Assembly (NCBI GenBank): GCA_934183145.1
Contig: CAKPSA010000039.1
Coordinates: forward strand, 1 to 10,851
Origin: an uncultured Veillonella sp.
GTDB taxonomy: Bacteria; Bacillota; Negativicutes; Veillonellales; Veillonellaceae
DNA length: 10,851 nt
Direction: 5' to 3'
Part shown: positions 6,304-10,851 of the stretch, in pieces
Layout of the letters: each line of letters opens with the position of its first letter
Position numbering within the stretch: the stretch's first letter is position 1
Position numbers and translations under genes: made by a program
Notes under the pieces: model-generated
Seen by the model: only the letters and a program-made list of their open reading frames with translations
Database searches by the model: none
Told to the model about the DNA's origin: nothing

Positions 6304-7586
6304 GAGAGGCTCTCTTGTTTATTAGGAAGAAAATACAAAGAAATAGATTCATCCAAACTAAAATACTACTAAAAATAATTGTACTAGTGACTATATCTCT
6401 ATATGTATCGTTAGTACCATCTTTTGTAGTATTAGCAGATAATGCAAAGCTAGCAGTGACTAGTAATCAAGAACAAGGTTCGCAAAGTAGATCAAACGAA
6501 CTAATTACGATATCCGTTCGCAATGCATCTCTAAAAGAAACTGTATTAGGAATTTGTCGTAGTTATCATATATCTGTTATGGGCGTAGAAACTTTAACTG
6601 GTAATATTACAGCTACTGTGCAAGGTGAAACGCCAGAAGATCTTATAAAAGAATTAGGCAGGCTATATCATTTTTCTGTTTCAAAAGAATACAATACAAT
6701 TCTTATTGAACCAGATGATAAAGCTCTTGAAAATAGAGAGTTATATGTTATACAGCCAGAACATTTACCGGCTGAAGCTTTAAAAAATATAATGGGCACA
6801 GTTGTGAAACAAGATAAAATGGCTGTACTTTCAGAGCAAAATGAAGTTATTACACATTTAACAAGCGGTGAAAAAAGACGTGTAGAAACTTTAGTCCATG
6901 CTGTAGATAAGGAGCCTAAGCAAGTTCAACTAGAAGCAACAATTATTGCCATGGAACAATCCTATGTAAAAGAGCAAGGCTTTAGGTGGTCTTGGCTGAG
7001 TTTGACTGGCCATGGGGATGATAAGACTAACTCCTATGGGGCCGTAACCTTTGGCAAAACACCTACTGGAGAGGCATACAAATTCTTTGTAAAACCCGAG
7101 TTAAGTCTCATGGAAAGTTCCGGAAAGGCTGTATTAATTGCGAAACCTTCTATTATGGCTATGAATGGTGAAACGGCACATATCTTGATTGGAGAACGCA
7201 TTCCGGTTATAGAAGAAACTGAAGTAAATGGAGAACGCAAGCGCTCTACACGTTATGAAGAGGTGGGGATTAAGTTAAACTATACTCCTATTATTACTGC
7301 GGATGGAGGGGTAGATGCAAAAATTCATGCAGAGGTAAGCACACCAATCATGGTATCTGAAATGAAAGCTTATAAAATCAGTACGCGGCAAGCACATACA
7401 AGAGTGCGTTTACAGGCAGGAGAGGTACTTGTTATAGGTGGCCTCATGGATAATAGAGATCAATACCAAATACAAAAGGTTCCTATATTAGGGGATATAC
7501 CTTTATTAGGCAAATTATTCCGTCACAGTAGAAAAACAAAAGATGCTATAGAGATGTTAATATTAGTTCGAGCAATTGTGGTATAA
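6285..7586 (+). CDS. Short secretin, outer-membrane channel of type IV pilus/competence/T2SS type
   Basis: It forms a multimeric outer-membrane pore. The GTG start gives 433 aa. The order is a long basic n-region (1-27), a hydrophobic signal segment (28-50) with probable cleavage after VLA51, a secretin/TonB short N-terminal (N0/STN) domain at about 73-143 (SVRNASLKETVLGICR through NTILIEP), one short second N domain at about 151-208 ending VHAVDKEPKQVQLEATII, and the C-terminal secretin domain at about 212-433. That domain has the diagnostic GEVLVIGGLMDN (379-390) and KVPILGDIPLLGKLFR (398-413). No AMIN domain, extra N domains or S-domain is present, so it is much smaller than PilQ or GspD and close in size to HofQ/ComE competence secretins. 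It overlaps the GspC/PilP-like gene by 19 bases. Arg codons are AGA/AGG in 12 of 23. The family is certain. The machine it serves is inferred. Confidence 0.93.
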   Translation: MAKDQLREALLFIRKKIQRNRFIQTKILLKIIVLVTISLYVSLVPSFVVLADNAKLAVTSNQEQGSQSRSNELITISVRNASLKETVLGICRSYHISVMGVETLTGNITATVQGETPEDLIKELGRLYHFSVSKEYNTILIEPDDKALENRELYVIQPEHLPAEALKNIMGTVVKQDKMAVLSEQNEVITHLTSGEKRRVETLVHAVDKEPKQVQLEATIIAMEQSYVKEQGFRWSWLSLTGHGDDKTNSYGAVTFGKTPTGEAYKFFVKPELSLMESSGKAVLIAKPSIMAMNGETAHILIGERIPVIEETEVNGERKRSTRYEEVGIKLNYTPIITADGGVDAKIHAEVSTPIMVSEMKAYKISTRQAHTRVRLQAGEVLVIGGLMDNRDQYQIQKVPILGDIPLLGKLFRHSRKTKDAIEMLILVRAIVV

Positions 7587-7587
7587 T
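7579..7587 (+). promoter_or_regulatory. Extended -10 promoter candidate for the ABC-F gene
   Basis: TGGTATAAT is identical to the extended -10 before pgi and contains the TAA stop (7584-7586) of the secretin gene. Transcription would start near 7594, about 20 bases before ATG 7615 and just before AGGAGG at 7603-7608. No clear -35 is seen. The gene may also be read from the secretin transcript. Confidence 0.5.
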
Positions 7588-7614
7588 AAAGGGTAAATGA
7601 TTAGGAGGTTATGA

Positions 7615-9534
7615 ATGGAACGCATTCGAATGATAGGCCTTGGAAAATCATTTGGGGTGCGCCAAGTATTTTCCAATGTGTCTTTTGAGATAAAAGAAGG
7701 TGACCGACTAGCCTTAGTAGGTCCTAATGGGGCTGGGAAATCTACCTTATTAAAATGCATATTAGGTTATGAAGACCTAGATGAAGGAAATGTGGTTAAG
7801 TCTCCTGTAGCAAGCATTGGTTACTTACAACAAGATGTAAATTTAGGAGATGATAGTTTAGCTACAGAAATTGAAAAAGCTTGGGCTGATGTCCATGTAC
7901 TAGAAGAGCAACTAAAAGAGCTTACCACACGCTTGGAAACTGAAGAGGCTAGTGAAGCAGATTTACAGCGATTAGATTATTTACAAAATCGTCTAGAATG
8001 GCTTGGCGGATATGACTATGAGCAAAAAACTAAGCGCATCATTTATGGTCTTGGCTTTACCGATGAGGATTTAGACAAGCCAGCTAGTGCTTTTTCTGGT
8101 GGTCAAAAAACTCGTATTAATTTAGCTAAGGCTTTGGTACGTCGTCCAGACTTTTTGTTCTTAGATGAACCAACTAACCATTTAGATATGGACATGTTAG
8201 AGTGGCTAGAAGGATATTTGTCTGCTTATCCTGGTGGGATTCTCATTGTCAGCCATGACCGTTATTTTTTAGACCGTATTGTGACTGGCGTTGTAGAATT
8301 GGATAATCATAAGGCCACAACTTATCGTGGTAATTATAGTCGCTATATTCAACAACGGGATGAACGGTTGAAAGCGGATATGGTGGCCTATGAGAAACAA
8401 CAGGAGTACATCAAAAAGACAGAAGCTTATATAGATAAATACCGTGCAGGTATTAAATCTAAAATGGCTCGTGGTCGTCAATCTCAATTGAATCGTCTAG
8501 AACGACTTGATGCACCGGTAACTTCACATCATTTACAATTTTCTTTTCCTCCTGCTGCGATGAGTGCCGATAAGGTTCTTGTTCTAGATCATTTATCAGT
8601 AGGATATGGTGAAAGTCCTATCATTGATGATATATCACTTGTAGTACGACGAGGTGAATCAGTAGCCCTTATTGGACCTAACGGGGCTGGTAAATCAACA
8701 CTCGTAAAAACTATAGTTGGTGAATTATTCCCTGAGAATGGTCACGTTGATATCGGTAATCGCGTACAAGTGGGATACTTCTCGCAAGAGCACGAGGAAT
8801 TACATGATTCTTGGCAGGTAGTAGAAGAGGTTATGAACCATTTTAACTACACTGAAGAAAAGGCCCGCAATGTATTAGGCGCATTCCTATTTAAAGGGGA
8901 TGATGTATTTAAGCTAGTAGGCGACTTATCCGGTGGTGAGAGAGCTCGGTTAGCATTGTTAAAATTATTCCTTCAAGGAGATAATTTTCTTATCCTAGAC
9001 GAACCGACAAACCATTTAGATATTCCAACGCGCGAAATTGTGGAAGAAGCACTACAACAATTTGAAGGTACTTGCTTTATTATTTCCCATGACAGATATT
9101 TCTTGGATCAAGTTTCTACCAAAACCATCGTTTTAGATGATGGAAAAATTACTGAATATCTTGGTAATTACTCGTACTACAAAGAAAAGTTGAAAGAACA
9201 AGAAGACCTATTAGCATTAGCTAATGAGCAGAACTGTGAAGTTAATAAGGTTGATACTAAAACTATACAAAAGGTTGAAACTGAACCTTCTGTATCTGAA
9301 AATACGGAAGACAATCAAAAGAAACCTAATGCTTATATGGTGGAAAAGCAATTGGCTGAGGTAGAGTCTGAAATTGCTCGTTTAGAAGCAACGATGAAGA
9401 TGTATGAAGTTCAATTGGCTAATCCTGAAGTACAACAAGATTTAGATGAAATGTCCAAAATTTCTATACAAATTGAATCCACACAAAATGAATTGGATAC
9501 GTTGTATGAGAAGTGGGAACGATTATCTGAATAA
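7615..9534 (+). CDS. ABC-F family ATPase (Uup/YdiF/EttA type)
   Basis: This soluble 639-aa protein has two ABC domains and no membrane segments. The family binds the ribosomal E site and acts on stalled or initiating translation. Domain 1 has Walker A GPNGAGKST (36-44), signature FSGGQ (160-164), Walker B with E185 in LDEPTNHLD, and switch H214. Domain 2 has GPNGAGKST (354-362), LSGGE (438-442), E463 and H492. The interdomain linker (about 235-310) is rich in Lys/Arg/Gln and helical, with KSKMARGRQSQLNRLERL. A variable acidic stretch (530-570) leads to a C-terminal coiled coil (about 572-637), as in Uup, YdiF and ABCF3-like proteins. All ATPase residues are present. The linker is not the long form seen in many antibiotic-resistance members, so a housekeeping role is more likely. 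ATG 7615 is chosen because AGGAGG is 6 bases upstream. ATG 7611 is out of frame and too close. Confidence 0.93.
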   Translation: MERIRMIGLGKSFGVRQVFSNVSFEIKEGDRLALVGPNGAGKSTLLKCILGYEDLDEGNVVKSPVASIGYLQQDVNLGDDSLATEIEKAWADVHVLEEQLKELTTRLETEEASEADLQRLDYLQNRLEWLGGYDYEQKTKRIIYGLGFTDEDLDKPASAFSGGQKTRINLAKALVRRPDFLFLDEPTNHLDMDMLEWLEGYLSAYPGGILIVSHDRYFLDRIVTGVVELDNHKATTYRGNYSRYIQQRDERLKADMVAYEKQQEYIKKTEAYIDKYRAGIKSKMARGRQSQLNRLERLDAPVTSHHLQFSFPPAAMSADKVLVLDHLSVGYGESPIIDDISLVVRRGESVALIGPNGAGKSTLVKTIVGELFPENGHVDIGNRVQVGYFSQEHEELHDSWQVVEEVMNHFNYTEEKARNVLGAFLFKGDDVFKLVGDLSGGERARLALLKLFLQGDNFLILDEPTNHLDIPTREIVEEALQQFEGTCFIISHDRYFLDQVSTKTIVLDDGKITEYLGNYSYYKEKLKEQEDLLALANEQNCEVNKVDTKTIQKVETEPSVSENTEDNQKKPNAYMVEKQLAEVESEIARLEATMKMYEVQLANPEVQQDLDEMSKISIQIESTQNELDTLYEKWERLSE

Positions 9535-9568
9535 CTTATAACAGTATATATTATTATAGAGTTATTTT
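9530..9568 (+). terminator. Weak possible terminator at the end of the ABC-F gene
   Basis: AATAACTTATA (9530-9540, covering the stop codon) pairs with TATA-G-AGTTATT (9555-9566), giving 11 bp with one bulged G and a 14-base loop. The right arm ends in and is followed by T residues (9565-9568). The stem is almost all A/T, so strength is doubtful. It shares bases with the larger inverted repeat at 9548-9600, and the two cannot form together. Confidence 0.35.
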
Positions 9569-9600
9569 AATTGACAAAAAAATGAAAACTCTAATAATAT
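9548..9600. repeat. Interrupted inverted repeat spanning the livJ promoter
   Basis: The left arm 9548-9563 (ATATTATTATAGAGTT) is complementary to the right arm 9587-9600 (AACTCTAATAATAT) except for a 2-base bulge. The 23-base spacer holds the -35 hexamer and the right arm includes the -10. It could be an operator for a dimeric regulator, or an AT-rich chance structure. Confidence 0.4.
9571..9600 (+). promoter_or_regulatory. Sigma-70-type promoter of the branched-chain amino acid transporter operon
   Basis: A perfect -35 TTGACA (9571-9576) is followed after 18 bases by TAATAT (9595-9600). TAATAA (9592-9597) and AATAAT (9593-9598) are alternative registers. The start would be near 9607, with a leader of about 37 bases. 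It lies in the only sizeable gap before the transporter genes. Confidence 0.65.
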
Positions 9601-9643
9601 AGATATAGATTTAAAGTTTTATGTTTCGAAGGAAGGGTGTAGC

Positions 9644-10792
9644 ATGAATAAATCCATGTTAAAAAAAGCAGCCATTTTTGGTCTTGCTGGTGTAATGGCA
9701 GTTGCTGCTGGTTGTGGTAGCAATAAAGATGCAGGTAATGCAAATAGCAATGAGGCTAAAATTGCATTGTTAACAACAACAACTGGTGGTGCAGCAGCGT
9801 ATGGTGAATCCATTAAAGCTGGTGCAGAATTGGCAGTAAGCGAAATCAACGCTGATGCAAATGCTGTAAAAATCAACTTATTAGTAGAAGATACTAAAGG
9901 TGATAAAAACGAAGCTATCAATGCAATGAATAAAGTAATTTCTAAGGATAAAGTTGTAGCTGTTATTGGCCCAATGTTATCTGGTGAAATGATGGCAGCA
10001 GGTCCTGTAGCCAACAAAAGCAAAATCGTAGCTCTTGGTACATCTACAACTGCTGAAGGTATTACAGATATCGGCGATTACATTTTCCGTAATGCTGTAC
10101 CTGAATCCTTGGCTGTAGATACTGCAATTAAAGAAGCACATAAAACTTTAGGCTTCAAAACTGCAGCTATTATGTACTCTAACAACAATGACCAAATGGT
10201 ATCTGTAAATAATACAGCTCGTAAAGCATTGGAGTCTGAAGGCGTACAAATCGTTGATACTGAAACATTTGCAGATAAAGATACTGATTTCTCTGCACAA
10301 TTAACTAAGATTCAACAAGCCAAACCTGATGTTATCGTAGTTGCTTCTCTTTACCAAGAAGGCGCATTAATCATGAAAAAAATGCGTGAAATGGGTATGA
10401 ATCAACCTGTAATTGGTTCCAATGGCTTCAACAGCCCTGAATTCATTAAAATTGCAGGTGCTGCAGCTGATGGTGTTATTGTAGGTACACCTTGGTTCCC
10501 TAATAAAGACGATCAAAAGGTAAAAGACTTCCGTAAAGCTTATAAAGATAAATACGGTAAAGAACCAGACCAATTTGCAGCTCAAGCTTATGATGCGGTA
10601 TACCTCTATGAAGCAGCTTTGAAAAAAGCAGGTTCTACTACCGATCGTGAAAAATTCCGCGATGCTTTGAAAAATATTGCTGACTTCGTTGGTGTAACTG
10701 GTCAATTCAAGTTTAACGAAAAACGTGACCCTTCCATGGAAGTTCAAGTTTTACAAATTAAAAACGGTCAATTCGACGCATTAAAAAAATAA
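9644..10792 (+). CDS. livJ: Branched-chain amino acid ABC transporter substrate-binding lipoprotein (LivJ/LivK type)
   Basis: It captures leucine, isoleucine or valine, or a related amino acid, in the periplasm and delivers it to a LivHMGF importer. The 382-aa precursor has a lipoprotein signal: basic MNKSMLKKA, hydrophobic IFGLAGVMAVAAG, and lipobox cysteine C24, followed by a Gly/Asn/Ala-rich tether. From about residue 39 it is a type I periplasmic-binding-protein fold: IALLTTTTGGAAAYG, AGAELAVSEINA, VVAVIGPMLSGEMMAAGP and SKIVALGTSTT in the N-lobe, then RNAVPESLA, TDFSAQLTKIQQAKPDVIVVA, and FAAQAYDAVYLYEAALKKAG in the C-lobe. Length is normal. The Shine-Dalgarno AAGGAAGGG is 6 bases before ATG 9644. 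Codon use is uniform (Arg mostly CGT), consistent with high expression. livH starts 16 bases downstream. The exact ligand is inferred. Confidence 0.92.
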   Translation: MNKSMLKKAAIFGLAGVMAVAAGCGSNKDAGNANSNEAKIALLTTTTGGAAAYGESIKAGAELAVSEINADANAVKINLLVEDTKGDKNEAINAMNKVISKDKVVAVIGPMLSGEMMAAGPVANKSKIVALGTSTTAEGITDIGDYIFRNAVPESLAVDTAIKEAHKTLGFKTAAIMYSNNNDQMVSVNNTARKALESEGVQIVDTETFADKDTDFSAQLTKIQQAKPDVIVVASLYQEGALIMKKMREMGMNQPVIGSNGFNSPEFIKIAGAAADGVIVGTPWFPNKDDQKVKDFRKAYKDKYGKEPDQFAAQAYDAVYLYEAALKKAGSTTDREKFRDALKNIADFVGVTGQFKFNEKRDPSMEVQVLQIKNGQFDALKK

Positions 10793-10808
10793 AAGTTGAG
10801 GTAGTATA

Positions 10809-10851
10809 GTGTTTTTACAACAATTAGTTAACGGGTTAACCCTCGGTAGCT
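10809..10851 (+). CDS. livH: Start of LivH-type branched-chain amino acid permease, 3' truncated
   Basis: Only 14 codons are inside the window. A GTG start at 10809, preceded by GAGG (10798-10801) at 7 bases, reads MFLQQLVNGLTLGS. This matches the conserved N-terminus of LivH permeases (FLQQ-x2-NG-x-TLGS). It follows the substrate-binding gene by 16 bases, the usual operon order. The remaining membrane segments lie beyond the end of the window. Confidence 0.85.
   Translation, partial: MFLQQLVNGLTLGS

Noticed and set aside
7615..9534. ABC-F protein as an antibiotic-resistance determinant
   Set aside because: The interdomain linker has ordinary length and there is no resistance-type context. 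The C-terminal coiled coil fits housekeeping Uup/YdiF-like members better.
9619..10023. 134-aa open frame on the minus strand opposite livJ
   Set aside because: It is antisense to a well-supported lipoprotein gene, its hydrophobic Ala/Leu/Ser-rich translation mirrors the Ala- and Gly-rich codons of the real gene, and I see no reason to place a leftward gene here.
10367..10747. 126-aa open frame on the minus strand opposite livJ
   Set aside because: It is a shadow of the C-lobe coding region, with a low-complexity Phe/Ile/Ser/Thr-rich translation and no recognisable motif.
1..10851. Phage, insertion sequence, CRISPR, toxin-antitoxin or tRNA genes
   Set aside because: I found no transposase, integrase, terminal repeats, regularly spaced repeats, small paired toxin-like genes or tRNA-like cloverleaf in any gap. 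All sizeable spacers are under about 130 bases.

Overview
The window is low-GC DNA (roughly 38-40% by eye) with strong Shine-Dalgarno sites, tightly packed genes all on the + strand, and Firmicute-like gene families. It also encodes an outer-membrane secretin, so the host should be a double-membraned Firmicute. This fits the Negativicutes, and Veillonella is my best guess from the gene content. The genus is inference. No rRNA or other taxonomic marker is present.

Layout. (1) 1-333: the 3' end of a gene resembling the C-terminus of the NA37 nucleoid-associated protein family. (2) 415-2886: four closely spaced genes, probably one operon: a YbaK-type Cys-tRNA deacylase, RNase HI with an N-terminal hybrid-binding domain, a short UDP-sugar epimerase, and a small DUF1294 membrane protein. 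(3) 2919-5487: an extended -10 promoter, pgi (glucose-6-phosphate isomerase), galE (UDP-glucose 4-epimerase), closed by a strong intrinsic terminator. (4) 5536-7586: two overlapping genes for a single-pass GspC/PilP-like protein and a short 433-aa secretin. (5) 7615-9534: an ABC-F ribosome-associated ATPase, possibly with its own extended -10 promoter inside the end of the secretin gene. (6) 9571-10851: a TTGACA promoter, a branched-chain amino acid binding lipoprotein, and the first 14 codons of the LivH permease. The transporter operon runs out of the window.

How the genes fit together. Pgi and the two epimerases can supply and interconvert hexose phosphates and UDP-sugars, as needed for lipopolysaccharide or other surface glycans. 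The GspC/PilP-like protein and secretin look like the inner-membrane-to-outer-membrane half of a type IV pilus, competence or type II secretion machine. Its ATPase, platform protein and pilins are absent here, so they must lie elsewhere if the machine is complete. The size and gene order most resemble the competence pair ComD-ComE/HofP-HofQ of gammaproteobacteria. This pair also uses AGA/AGG arginine codons far more than its neighbours.

The longest gene-free stretch is about 130 bases (5407-5535) and holds the terminator. I see no tRNA, rRNA, CRISPR array, insertion sequence or riboswitch. The most interesting region is the isolated secretin pair. The rest is ordinary core genome.
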